DNA from: PKWO01 sp036384915
GTDB taxonomy: Bacteria > Pseudomonadota > Gammaproteobacteria > Burkholderiales > Burkholderiaceae_D
Assembly: GCA_036384915.1 (NCBI GenBank)
Contig: DASVLJ010000044.1
Span: forward strand, 124,001-188,000
Direction: 5' to 3'
Length of the DNA stretch: 64,000 nucleotides
Position 1 is the stretch's first letter. The number at the start of each line of letters is the position of its first letter. The position numbers were made by a program, and so were the translations under genes. The notes under the pieces were generated by a model that saw only the letters and a list, made by a program, of their open reading frames with translations, was not told the origin of the DNA and did no database searches. This document shows, one piece after another, positions 53,983 to 61,750 of the stretch.

Positions 53983-54765
53983 ATGAGGCGGCTGGCAGCT
54001 CAAGGCGGAATCCTGTGTCGCTATGCCGCTTCGGTTTGTTCTGCCTTCGTTTTTGCCGCGGGATTCGCTCCGCTCCTTGCTCAGGCACAAAGCGCCCACC
54101 TTTACCTCGTGACCGAGCAACTGCCGCCGCTCAACATGAGCGACGATAACGGCAAGACCTTGCGCGGTATCGCCACGGAACGCATCCAGGAAGTGATGCG
54201 CCGCGCCGGGATCGATTACAAGATGGAATTGATGGCCTGGAACCGCGCCCTCGAACTGGGCAAGCGCCAGGCCGACACCTGCGTCTTTTCCACGGTGCGC
54301 ACGCCGGAACGCGAGGCCATATTCAAGTGGCTCGGCCCGATCGCCAAGGGCGAATGGGTCATGTTCGGCCTGGCCGACAAGCAGGGCAAGGTTACCGCGC
54401 TGGAGCAGGTCAAAGGGGCGCATATCGGCGGCTATCTCGGCGATGCGGCGGCGCACTATATGGAAGACCTCGGGTATCCGGTTGTCGAATCGTATAGCGA
54501 TGACGTCACCCTGAAAAATCTTCTGGCGGGCCGGCTCGATTACTGGGTCTCGTCGCGCCGCGCAGCCAACGCCATCATCGCCGATGCCCATGCGGAAGGG
54601 CGCGTCGTGCCGCTATTCCATGTCAAGTCGGTCGAATACTATCTGGCCTGCAATACGCAAGTCGGCGAGGATGTAATGAATGGCCTGCGTGCCGCGCTGA
54701 AGCAGATGATGGGCGACGGCAGCTTTGATAAGGTCGAAGCCAAATACGCTTCCGATCGAAACTAA
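53983..54765 (+). CDS. Periplasmic solute-binding protein (SBP family 3)
   Basis: The 260-residue protein has an N-terminal signal (cleavage near LAQAQS, about residue 36) and the two-lobe fold of SBP_bac_3: LYLVTEQLPPLNMSDDNGKT, RGIATERIQEVMRRAGIDYKMELMAWNRALEL, DTCVFSTVRTPERE and the second-lobe GAHIGGYLGDAAAHYMEDLG. Such proteins deliver amino acids or related solutes to ABC importers or sensors. No permease or ATPase gene is adjacent, so it is an orphan. ATG 53983 follows GGAGGA. A TIR element lies directly at its stop codon. Confidence 0.85.
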   Translation: MRRLAAQGGILCRYAASVCSAFVFAAGFAPLLAQAQSAHLYLVTEQLPPLNMSDDNGKTLRGIATERIQEVMRRAGIDYKMELMAWNRALELGKRQADTCVFSTVRTPEREAIFKWLGPIAKGEWVMFGLADKQGKVTALEQVKGAHIGGYLGDAAAHYMEDLGYPVVESYSDDVTLKNLLAGRLDYWVSSRRAANAIIADAHAEGRVVPLFHVKSVEYYLACNTQVGEDVMNGLRAALKQMMGDGSFDKVEAKYASDRN

Positions 54766-54882
54766 GAACCCATTTCAAAAAGCCCATGGCGTTGTTGTCG
54801 GGGGCGGCCATCCGTCTCCTTGCCGTACAGTCGTACTGTCTTCGTCGCGACGCCTGGCCCTGGTCATTTTGAAATGGGTTCT
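54765..54882. mobile_element. ~118-bp element with perfect 16-bp terminal inverted repeats (copy 1)
   Basis: AGAACCCATTTCAAAA (54765-54780) and TTTTGAAATGGGTTCT (54867-54882) are exact inverted repeats. The body (TTGCCGTACAGTCGTACTG, CGCCTGGCCCTGGTCA) matches, in reverse complement, the element at 58571-58672. The GAACCC...GGGTTC core is flanked by TAA on both sides, a possible 3-bp target duplication, the left one being the stop codon of the solute-binding protein. A non-autonomous MITE is the best description. Confidence 0.8.
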
Positions 54883-54891
54883 AAGAAGTAA

Positions 54892-55296
54892 CTAAGCGAT
54901 CTTCTTGTTCTTTTCGTCGTAATCCGCACGGGACTTTTCAATCTCCGGCCATTCCTGCACGATCCACTGCACCAGCTGCTGCACCGGGATCAGCATCTCG
55001 CGGCCGCGTTCGGTCACGGTGTATTCCACGCGTGGCGGCACTTCCGGAAAGATTTGCCGCGTCAGGATGCCGTCGCGTTCAAGGTGGCGCAAGGTGGTGG
55101 TGAGCATGCGCTGCGAAATGCCTTCCACCTGGCGCATCAGTTCGGAAAAGCGAAGGCGATGGTCCTGGGCATGCGAGAGCGTCACGAGCACCAGCATGCT
55201 CCATTTGTCGCCGAGGCGGGCCAGCAAGTCGCCGATAGGGCAATCGGCATGAGGTCGGCCGGGGAGGGTATCCATGCAAGTTATTGATTTTTCCAT
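54892..55296 (-). CDS. HxlR-family transcriptional regulator
   Basis: The 134-residue winged-helix protein has the family core CPIGDLLARLGDKWSMLVLV, RFSELMRQVEGISQRMLTTTLRHLERDGI and the wing PPRVEYTVTERGREM. Cys19 occupies the position of the redox-active Cys of quinone- and diamide-sensing HxlR proteins such as YodB of Bacillus subtilis. It is divergent from azoR, the same pairing as YodB with azoR1, so it probably represses the azoreductase until oxidised by quinones. ATG 55296 follows GAGGTAAC. Confidence 0.93.
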   Translation of the reverse strand: MEKSITCMDTLPGRPHADCPIGDLLARLGDKWSMLVLVTLSHAQDHRLRFSELMRQVEGISQRMLTTTLRHLERDGILTRQIFPEVPPRVEYTVTERGREMLIPVQQLVQWIVQEWPEIEKSRADYDEKNKKIA

Positions 55297-55341
55297 TTGT
55301 TACCTCTGCTTCACTTACGAATAATAATGTGCCGTCTTTTA

Positions 55342-55374
55342 TTGTACAAGGTATGGATATATTCTTTGGTATAC
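55342..55374. promoter_or_regulatory. Candidate HxlR operator between the regulator and azoR
   Basis: The AT-rich shared gap holds the palindrome TTGTACAA (55342-55349), direct repeats GGTAT at 55350-55354 and 55368-55372, and the self-complementary GTATAC at 55369-55374. These overlap possible promoter elements of azoR. Symmetry and position suggest the regulator site; no consensus is assigned. Confidence 0.4.
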
Positions 55375-55405
55375 ATTTTCAACTATTGAGAAAGGACGCA
55401 CGAAA

Positions 55406-56023
55406 ATGCCACATACCATCCTCCATATCGACAGCAGCCCGATGGGTGAACGTTCGTTTTCGCGTAAGCTTGGCGCAAAAGTTTTGTCTGAATTGCAAGT
55501 GAAGTTCCCGGGCAGTATCCTGAAGACACGCGATCTGGCCGCCCAGCCCTTGCCCCACCTGAGCGCCCGGACCTTGGGTGCCTTCTTCACGCCGCCTGAG
55601 CAGCGCACGCCCGAGCTGGTTGCGGCGGCTGCCGAATCCGATGCGGCGATTGCCGAATTGAAGGCGGCCGACATTGTCGTCATCGGCGCACCGATGTGGA
55701 ATTTCGGCATCCCGTCTTCGCTGAAGGCCTGGATCGATCATGTCGCGCGCGCCGGCCATACTTTCAAATACGGCGCCAACGGGCCGGAAGGCATGCTCGA
55801 TCCGGCCAAGAAGGTCATCATCGTGTCTTCGCGCGGCGGCGTGTATTCCGCCGGCCCGATGGCGGCGATGGACTTCCAGGAAGATTACCTGCGCTCGGTG
55901 CTCGGCTTCCTCGGTTTGCGCGATATCTCGTTCGTGCGTACCGAAGGTGTGGCCTTGGGCGAGGACGCAGCCAAGTCGGCGGTGCAGGCAGCCGAGTCGC
56001 ACGTGGCTGAGGTGCTGGCTTAA
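55406..56023 (+). CDS. azoR: FMN-dependent NADH-azoreductase
   Basis: AzoR is a flavodoxin-fold enzyme that reduces quinones and azo compounds by two electrons with NADH. The 205-residue protein has the FMN phosphate-binding start ILHIDSSPMGERSFSRKL, the flavin loop APMWNFGIPSSLKAWIDHVARAGHTF and SSRGGVYSAGP. ATG 55406 has GAAAGGA upstream. It is divergent from the HxlR regulator that probably controls it and ends at a hairpin shared with the convergent flavin reductase gene. Confidence 0.95.
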   Translation: MPHTILHIDSSPMGERSFSRKLGAKVLSELQVKFPGSILKTRDLAAQPLPHLSARTLGAFFTPPEQRTPELVAAAAESDAAIAELKAADIVVIGAPMWNFGIPSSLKAWIDHVARAGHTFKYGANGPEGMLDPAKKVIIVSSRGGVYSAGPMAAMDFQEDYLRSVLGFLGLRDISFVRTEGVALGEDAAKSAVQAAESHVAEVLA

Positions 56024-56055
56024 GTTGAGCTGGATGCGTCAAACCGGAGGACGCA

Positions 56056-56090
56056 CGGACTGGGCGGCCACGTGCCACCCAGTCCGATTG
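56056..56090. terminator. Hairpin between convergent azoR and flavin reductase genes
   Basis: Perfect 9-bp stem CGGACTGGG (56056-56064) / CCCAGTCCG (56078-56086), with an inner GGC/GCC pairing and ATTGTTG after it on the plus strand. It is probably a bidirectional terminator; the T-rich part is weak. Confidence 0.6.
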
Positions 56091-56103
56091 TTGCGGCGGT
56101 GTA

Positions 56104-56760
56104 TCAGGTTTCCGACCTGAAGTTTCGCCCCAGCCGGGAGCCTGCGCCGAAGTAGTGGCGGAACACGTAAAGCAGCGGGCTCCAGCGGCTGGTGTCGATA
56201 TGATCGCTGCCATCGTGCAGGATATTTTCGTGCGCATGCACGCGCAGCACCTGCATTTCCAACGATACGTAATCCGCTTCCTTGCCTGCGATGGCGCTGC
56301 CGCGGTGCGCCGCCAGCAATCGCGCTTCGAGTTGCAGCGGGCATTCGCGCACGCGCGGCGGTGCGATGGTTTCCGAACTCTCCTCGCTTAACCCGGCCAG
56401 GGAAAATTTGTCCGCCACATGACGGTAACCCATGGCTTGTTTGTAGGCGGGGACCTCGCGGCAGCCGGTGGTGTCGGCAATCGCCTCGATGGCGCCATGG
56501 AGTGCCGGATTCGGCACGTTGATCACGGCTTCGCCAGTACGCAGCAGATTCCGGCAACCTTGGCCCGCCAAGCCCATGCCGAGCACGATGCGGTCACCCA
56601 AGGCCCAGGCCGATGACATCGGCGAAAGATTGGGTGTGCCATCCGGATTGCATGTGCTGATCAGCACCACGGGCGTGCCGAAGTAGAGAATGGCGGGGTG
56701 GATGACGCGTGTGACGGGAATTGAATCCGTGACAGACTGGATCGGCAGGACAGTACGCAT
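56104..56760 (-). CDS. Flavin reductase-like (FMN-binding split barrel) protein
   Basis: The 218-residue protein has the flavoredoxin/flavin-reductase split-barrel pattern: YFGTPVVLISTCNPDGTPNL, SPMSSAWALGDRIVLGMG and GQGCRNLLRTGEAVINVP, followed by a substrate loop and VSLEMQVLRVHAHENIL. It binds FMN and may reduce flavins or nitro- or quinone-type compounds. ATG 56760 is preceded by AAGAGG; the long upstream frame crosses the divergent regulator and is not coding. The divergent ArsR-like gene probably regulates it. Confidence 0.85.
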   Translation of the reverse strand: MRTVLPIQSVTDSIPVTRVIHPAILYFGTPVVLISTCNPDGTPNLSPMSSAWALGDRIVLGMGLAGQGCRNLLRTGEAVINVPNPALHGAIEAIADTTGCREVPAYKQAMGYRHVADKFSLAGLSEESSETIAPPRVRECPLQLEARLLAAHRGSAIAGKEADYVSLEMQVLRVHAHENILHDGSDHIDTSRWSPLLYVFRHYFGAGSRLGRNFRSET

Positions 56761-56884
56761 GAAAACCTCTTCTGTGTGCGAAAGCTTCAGTGTGAAGTGC
56801 CGGCGCGGCCGATGCTTCGTTGGGCGGCGAAGCGTTGCCCGTTGCGATATGGCATAGTTGGCTGGTTTTATGAGGAGCCGCAAC

Positions 56885-57592
56885 ATGAGCGAAGGACCGA
56901 ACCTGGCGAAACTGGCGGCGCTGCTGGCCGAACCGGCGCGCGCGCAAATGCTGACCCTGCTGTTGGCGGGGAAGGCGCTGACGGCCACCGAACTGGCCGA
57001 TGCCGCCGGGGTGGCGCGTTCGACAGCCAGCGCTCACCTGGCCAAGCTGGAGGCGGCCGGCTTTCTCGCCTGCGTGCCGCAAGGCCGGCATCGCTATTAC
57101 CGGCTGGCCGACGAAGGTGTGGCCGAGATGCTTGAGCAAATGCTCGGTATTGCCAGCCGTGCCGGCGCCATGCCGCTATTGACCGGGCCGCGCGATGCGG
57201 CACTGCGCGAGGCGCGCGTCTGCTATGACCACCTGGCCGGACGCCATGCCGTGGCCATGCTGGAACGCTTGCTGGCAAAAGGTGTCGTGGTGCGTGAAGG
57301 CGCGGCGCTTTCAATTGGACCGCAGGCGCAAGAGGTATTGCAGGATTTGGGCATCGATGCCGATGCGTTGAAGCATGGCAAGCGCGTTCCTTGCCGCACC
57401 TGTCTCGACTGGAGCGAGCGGCGCGATCATCTGGCCGGTGCGCTGGGCGCCGCACTCCTGCACATGGCGTTCGAACGCGGCTGGATCAAACGCGAACGCG
57501 ATTCCCGTGCGGTCATGTTCAGTGCAAGCGGCCTTGCTGCCTGGAATGCCATCGCCGAAGGCGCTGCAACTAGCGAATTGGTGCGAGAATAG
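56885..57592 (+). CDS. ArsR-family transcriptional regulator
   Basis: The 235-residue protein has an N-terminal ArsR winged helix (about 5-80: LLAEPARAQMLTLLLAGKAL, TATELADAAGVARSTASAHLAKLEAAGF, QGRHRYYRL) and a longer than usual C-terminal part with CRTCLDWSERRDHLAGALGAALL, which is typical of a subgroup of ArsR regulators near oxidoreductases. The CxxC pair could sense redox state or metal. ATG 56885 follows GAGGAG. It is divergent from the flavin reductase-like gene. Confidence 0.9.
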   Translation: MSEGPNLAKLAALLAEPARAQMLTLLLAGKALTATELADAAGVARSTASAHLAKLEAAGFLACVPQGRHRYYRLADEGVAEMLEQMLGIASRAGAMPLLTGPRDAALREARVCYDHLAGRHAVAMLERLLAKGVVVREGAALSIGPQAQEVLQDLGIDADALKHGKRVPCRTCLDWSERRDHLAGALGAALLHMAFERGWIKRERDSRAVMFSASGLAAWNAIAEGAATSELVRE

Positions 57593-57614
57593 CGGAAACT
57601 CATTTCGCTTCCGC

Positions 57615-58394
57615 ATGCGTCTACTGATACTTTCCGATCTGCATCACGAAATCTGGCGCGAACACGCGCCCACCATCGACCCCACGATCAGCAAACCGGA
57701 TGTCGTCATCCTGGCAGGCGACATCGATCTCGGTGCGCGCGCCGTGGAATGGGCCGCGCGCAATTTCGCCGGCTTGCCCGTGCTCTATGTGCATGGCAAC
57801 CATGAGGGCTACGGCAAGAATCTCGACGACGTGCAGGATGACATTGTTGCCGCCTGCGAGACCGTAGGCAATGTGCATTTTCTCGATGGCGGCGAATTCA
57901 TCCACGGCGGCGTGCGCTTTCTTGGCGCCACGCTCTGGACCGACTTCCGCCTGTTCGGCGACGCGAGAAAACCCCTGGCCATGCTGGCGGCTGGCGAGGT
58001 GATGAACGACTACCGCCGCATCCGCCTGGCCGGGCAAGGCTATCGCAAGCTCAGGCCGGCCGACACAGCCAATTTCCACGCGCGGCAAAAATCCTGGATC
58101 GCGGGCAAGCTCGACGAGCCCTTCGAGGGCAAGACCGTGGTCATCAGCCATATGGCGCCGAGCATGCAATCGGTGGAAGACGAATTCCGCAACGACATCG
58201 TCTCGGCGGCCTATGCCTCGAACTGTGAAGACGTGGTGGCGCGTGCCGACCTCTGGGTGCACGGCCATATGCATACCAGCTTCGATTACCGCGTCGGCAA
58301 GTGCCGGGTGGTGAGCAATCCATGCGGCTACATCATGCCGGACCGCAAGCCGCAAAACCCCGATTTCGAGCCCAATTTCATCGTTGAAATATGA
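57615..58394 (+). CDS. Calcineurin-like metallophosphoesterase
   Basis: The 259-residue protein has the metallophosphoesterase motifs in order: SDLHHE (D-x-H), ILAGDID (GD), VHGNHEGYG (GNHE), VVISHMAP (H) and VHGHMHTSFDY (GHxH), so the two-metal site is complete. Likely a phosphodiesterase or phosphatase in the cytoplasm; the substrate is unknown. ATG 57615 starts the conserved MRLLILSDLHHE; in-frame upstream starts overlap the ArsR gene. It lies 22 bp after the ArsR gene, possibly co-transcribed. Confidence 0.9.
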   Translation: MRLLILSDLHHEIWREHAPTIDPTISKPDVVILAGDIDLGARAVEWAARNFAGLPVLYVHGNHEGYGKNLDDVQDDIVAACETVGNVHFLDGGEFIHGGVRFLGATLWTDFRLFGDARKPLAMLAAGEVMNDYRRIRLAGQGYRKLRPADTANFHARQKSWIAGKLDEPFEGKTVVISHMAPSMQSVEDEFRNDIVSAAYASNCEDVVARADLWVHGHMHTSFDYRVGKCRVVSNPCGYIMPDRKPQNPDFEPNFIVEI

Positions 58395-58777
58395 GTTCGG
58401 GATGGTCGAATATGCACTAATATTCTTTGGCGCAAGCCTGGATATCGCAATTTTGTTTTGTTCCGGCGCGCATAGAATCAAACTTCGAAAACCGGGTGCC
58501 GCCGCCATGCCCGCTTACCCGGCGGGCATGCCCTGACTGGCCTAGCCCGGTTTTCCGCCCACGAAGATTAAGAACCCGTCTCAAAATGACCAGGGCTAGG
58601 CGCCGCGACGAAGCCAGTACACCTGTACGGCAAGGAGCGGCAACAACGCCATGGGCTTCTTGAAATGGGGTCGAAGAGAAAGGCGCACCAGCGCCGCCAT
58701 AGCAGCAACGTTCGGGGCAAGGAGGGAACGCCGGTGCCGCCGCACCGGTGACAGCCAACGCAGCGAGGAGACTATTC
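58395..58777. other. 383-bp intergenic region with a nested hairpin
   Basis: No gene is seen. After the metallophosphoesterase there is a nested inverted repeat: outer arms AAAACCGGG (58488-58496) / CCCGGTTTT (58546-58554) and inner arms CATGCCCGC (58506-58514) / GCGGGCATG (58522-58530). It may end the upstream transcript, but the T-run TTTT belongs to the stem. The second TIR element follows, then about 100 bp leading to the solute-binding protein gene with GCGAGGAG at its start. Confidence 0.5.
58571..58672. mobile_element. TIR element, copy 2, inverted relative to copy 1
   Basis: AGAACCCGTCTCAAAA (58571-58586) at the left and TTGAAATGGGGTC (58660-58672) at the right are decayed versions of the TIRs of the element at 54765-54882. 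The body CCAGGGCTAGGCGCCGCGACGAAG, read in reverse complement, matches that copy, and the shared GTACGGCAAGGAG/CTCCTTGCCGTAC block is exact. It is about 16 bp shorter because of an internal deletion relative to copy 1. Confidence 0.78.
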
Positions 58778-59719
58778 ATGTGGAACCGACTTCCGGCCTT
58801 TGCCAAGGCCGGCAGGGCGTATTCGTTTGCCCGTTCAGGAGCACTACCAGCACTATCAGTACTATTTGCCGCACTGCCTTTTACCTCAGTTGCGGCACCT
58901 GCCGATACATTGTCAAAGATACGCGAGACGCAAACCATTACGCTCGCCTATCGGGAAACGCCGCCTTTCGCCTTCACTGCGGAAAACAAGCAGGTGACAG
59001 GCTATTCGATTGAGGTCTGTCTCAAGGTGGCCGAAGCGGTCAAGCGCGAACTGAAACTGCCTGCGCTCAAGGTGGCTTACCTTCCGGTCGACACCACCAC
59101 GCGCTTCACCTCGGTGATCGAGGGCACGGCCGACATCGAGTGCGGTTCGACCACCAACAATGCCGAGCGGCGCAACCGGGTCGCCTTCACCATTTCGCAC
59201 TTCTTTTCGAGCGTGCGCATGATCGTCAAGCGAAGCAGCGGCATACACAATTGGTCCGACCTGAAAGGGCGCACGCTGGCCAGCACCCACAACACCACTA
59301 CCATCGACTTGATCAATGCGCGCAATAACGTGCGCTCGCTGGACCTGCATATTCTCGAAGGCAAGGACGATCAGGAATCGTTCGGCTTCGTCGAAAGCGA
59401 CAAGGCCGACGCCTATGCCATGGACGACGTGCTGTTGTACAGTTTCCGCTCGCTGGCGAAGCATCCGGAGGATTTCGTCGTCGTGGGCGAGCCGCTGTCG
59501 GTCGAACCTTATTCCATCATGTTCCGCAAGAACGACCCGGAATTCAAGAAAGTGGTCGATCATGAGCTGATGCGCCTGATCACTGAAGGCGAATTGCAAA
59601 AAATCTACCACCACTGGTTTCTCGAGCCCACCGGCCCCAAGGGCAACAACATGAACATGCCTATGGGATACCTGCTGCGCGATTCCTTCCGCTTCCCGAC
59701 CGACAAGACGGGCGACTGA
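58778..59719 (+). CDS. Amino-acid-type periplasmic binding protein (SBP family 3)
   Basis: The 313-residue protein has an N-terminal signal (cleavage near SVAAPAD, about residue 40) and a GltI-like SBP_bac_3 fold: ITLAYRETPPFAFTAENKQV, GYSIEVCLKVAEAVKREL, IECGSTTNNAERRNRVAFTI, SDLKGRTLASTHNTTTIDL and SLSVEPYSIMFRKND. It probably binds glutamate/aspartate or a related amino acid. No ABC permease or ATPase gene is beside it. ATG 58778 follows GAGGAG. The long signal region is Ala-rich with an extra N-terminal basic stretch. Confidence 0.88.
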   Translation: MWNRLPAFAKAGRAYSFARSGALPALSVLFAALPFTSVAAPADTLSKIRETQTITLAYRETPPFAFTAENKQVTGYSIEVCLKVAEAVKRELKLPALKVAYLPVDTTTRFTSVIEGTADIECGSTTNNAERRNRVAFTISHFFSSVRMIVKRSSGIHNWSDLKGRTLASTHNTTTIDLINARNNVRSLDLHILEGKDDQESFGFVESDKADAYAMDDVLLYSFRSLAKHPEDFVVVGEPLSVEPYSIMFRKNDPEFKKVVDHELMRLITEGELQKIYHHWFLEPTGPKGNNMNMPMGYLLRDSFRFPTDKTGD

Positions 59720-59804
59720 CCAGGCCGACTGCGTCTTCTCCTCCGCCGCCGGAAAAATGTTCCGGCGGCATACAATATTTTCCATTCCCATCCGTCTTCA
59801 GGGC

Positions 59805-60359
59805 ATGGAGCCGTCACCGACCAACATCGAACGCGATAGCGAAATAGCCGCCACGGTCCTGCGCGAGCGGGGCCGGCTCGGTCTGTTCATCCGCCGCCGC
59901 GTTCCGGATGCGGCTGAAGCCGAAGATATCCTGCAAGACGTCTTCCAATCCTTCGTCGAGGCCTATCGCTTGCCCGAACCGATCGAGCAGGCCGGTGCCT
60001 GGATGTATCGCGCCGCAAGGAATCTCATCATCGACCGCTTCCGCAAGAAGCGCGAAGTGCTGCAGGAACCTTCCGATGACGACGAGCAATACCACCTCGG
60101 CCTCGACCTGCCTTCGCTGGAAGATGGCCCCGAGGCCGCCTATGCGCGCGCCGTGCTGCTGGACCGGCTGCAACAGGCCTTGGATGAGTTGCCGCAAAAC
60201 CAGCGCGAGATTTTCATCGCCAACGAGCTCGATGGAATCGGCTTCAAGCAACTCGCCTGCGACAGCGGCGTGCCGCTGAATACCTTGTTGGCGCGCAAGC
60301 GCTATGCCGTGCTGCACTTGCGCGAACGGCTGCGCGACATTTATGAAGAATGGGAATGA
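59805..60359 (+). CDS. ECF-type RNA polymerase sigma factor
   Basis: The 184-residue protein has sigma region 2 (about 22-85: FIRRRVPDAAEAEDILQDVF, AWMYRAARNLIIDRFRKK) and region 4 (about 120-180: LDELPQNQREIFIANELDGI, GFKQLACDSGVPLNTLLARK), joined by a short acidic linker, as in ECF sigma factors. No classical anti-sigma gene follows; instead a His-rich membrane protein and a ferredoxin are encoded, suggesting metal or redox control. ATG 59805 is used; a TACAAT at 59771-59776 is a possible -10 upstream. Confidence 0.9.
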   Translation: MEPSPTNIERDSEIAATVLRERGRLGLFIRRRVPDAAEAEDILQDVFQSFVEAYRLPEPIEQAGAWMYRAARNLIIDRFRKKREVLQEPSDDDEQYHLGLDLPSLEDGPEAAYARAVLLDRLQQALDELPQNQREIFIANELDGIGFKQLACDSGVPLNTLLARKRYAVLHLRERLRDIYEEWE

Positions 60360-60396
60360 AACACGGAACAAAGCAGTAACAAAACAGGAGAAAGCC

Positions 60397-60702
60397 ATGC
60401 ATTTCAGAGAAAAATCCGGAGCAAAAATATTGTTCAAGCTGCCGATGGTGCTGCTTGCTGCGGCGTTGCTGGGCACAGCGGCCATGCTGTTGTGGAACTG
60501 GGTGGTGCCTTCGCTGTTCGTCGGAGCGCAGACCCTGGACTTCTGGCATGCCGTCGGCCTGCTGGCCTTGTGCCGCATCCTGTTCGGCGGCTTCCACGGA
60601 CATCATGGCTGGCACCATCGGCATGCTTGGCATCATCGCCACGGCTGGCACGGCATGTCGCGCGAGGAGCGCGAGCGCTTCGGCAAGGAAGGCGAACAAT
60701 GA
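60397..60702 (+). CDS. Small His-rich membrane protein downstream of ECF sigma
   Basis: The 101-residue protein has two hydrophobic segments (about 11-30 and 37-62) and a soluble tail that starts with a His/Trp-rich stretch, GFHGHHGWHHRHAWHHRHG, well suited to bind Ni, Zn, Cu or Fe, and ends charged. No enzyme motif is seen. ATG 60397 follows AGGAGA, and its stop overlaps the ferredoxin start (ATGA). In place of an anti-sigma it may sense metal at the membrane and hold or release the sigma factor (inference). Confidence 0.72.
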   Translation: MHFREKSGAKILFKLPMVLLAAALLGTAAMLLWNWVVPSLFVGAQTLDFWHAVGLLALCRILFGGFHGHHGWHHRHAWHHRHGWHGMSREERERFGKEGEQ

Positions 60703-60995
60703 GTGCCGGCGGCAAAGCCGAATGCAAGCAGGAGCCGGGCGCCTTCGCTCCCGTGGTCAAACTGGCGCGCTGCGAAGGCAAGGGCGATTGCCTGCGTGTC
60801 TGCCCGGAAAACGTGTTTGAGGTGCGGCGCATTGACGACGCCGATTTTCGCAACTTCGGCCTGCTGCAGAAGCTCAAGCTGTACGTGCACGGCATGCAGG
60901 TGGCCTATACCCCCAATGCCGACGCCTGCCGCGCCTGCGGCCTGTGCGTGGCGGCGTGCCCGGAACATGCCATCACGCTGGCGCGCGCAGGCTAA
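60699..60995 (+). CDS. 2x[4Fe-4S] ferredoxin-type protein
   Basis: The 98-residue protein has two cysteine clusters, CEGKGDCLRVCPENVF and CRACGLCVAACPEHAI, which match ferredoxin [4Fe-4S] sites; the first is irregular (C-x5-C-x3-C) with one Cys fewer, so the second is the safer full cluster. The spacer between them (about 35 residues) is long. It likely transfers electrons or senses oxygen. ATG 60699 overlaps the preceding stop by 4 bases; both are co-translated with the ECF sigma operon. Confidence 0.85.
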   Translation: MSAGGKAECKQEPGAFAPVVKLARCEGKGDCLRVCPENVFEVRRIDDADFRNFGLLQKLKLYVHGMQVAYTPNADACRACGLCVAACPEHAITLARAG

Positions 60996-61027
60996 AATAC
61001 GGTATCGATATCCGCTTGGAGAAGCCC

Positions 61028-61750
61028 ATGTCGGCGCGGCAGCGCATTGTTCTTCTGGTCTTTGTATTGGCTGCCGTGTCCGTGCATGCGGTGACGCGCG
61101 AAGACGTTGAAGCCGGCGCGGCCAGGCTCTACCGCGAGAGAGTCGAAGAGGCGCGCCAACGCTATCAGCTCGATGCCGATACCGCGTTTCTCGAACGTGT
61201 TCAGCGCATTGCCGCACGGCTGATCGCCCAGGCCGCGTATGAATCGGATGTGGTGGAGGGCCTGGCGTGGGAAATCCACACTACCACCGACCCCGAGGAA
61301 AATGCGTCCTGCATGGCCGGCGGCAAACTCTTGATCGGGCAAGCCTATGCGCAGCGCCTGCAATTGGACGATGCTGAGCTCGCCATGCTGATCGCGCACG
61401 AGATGGAGCACGCGCTGCAACAGCACAATCTCAAGGAGGCGCGCGAAGCCTTGCGCCTGGAACCGCAATGGGACATGCGGCCCTATGCCGAGCTCGAATA
61501 TGCGATCGACCACGACGAGGGCTTGATGCGCAAGCTCGATGCCTTCGACGTGGAGCAAGAATTTGAAGCCGACCGCGAAGGCATGCGGCTCGCTGTGCAT
61601 GCGGGCTGGCCGGCGAAAGAATTGGCAAACTATTTCAAAAAACTCGTGCACCACGATCTCATGGCCAATGCCGACCGGCGCGAACACCCCGCGCCCGCAC
61701 GGCGCTGGCGCGCGGCACAGGCGCTGGCTGCCGAACTCAACCCTTCTTGA
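61028..61750 (+). CDS. M48 family zinc metallopeptidase
   Basis: The 240-residue protein has an N-terminal signal or anchor (about 6-21), then the M48 core with HEMEH at 124-128 and third ligand Glu178 in EFEADREG. It resembles the short BepA/LoiP-like exported peptidases of the envelope quality-control type. ATG 61028 follows TTGGAGAAG. It lies 32 bp after the ferredoxin gene, so it may belong to the sigma operon. The 3' end overlaps the convergent acetyltransferase gene by 14 bases. Confidence 0.85.
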   Translation: MSARQRIVLLVFVLAAVSVHAVTREDVEAGAARLYRERVEEARQRYQLDADTAFLERVQRIAARLIAQAAYESDVVEGLAWEIHTTTDPEENASCMAGGKLLIGQAYAQRLQLDDAELAMLIAHEMEHALQQHNLKEAREALRLEPQWDMRPYAELEYAIDHDEGLMRKLDAFDVEQEFEADREGMRLAVHAGWPAKELANYFKKLVHHDLMANADRREHPAPARRWRAAQALAAELNPS

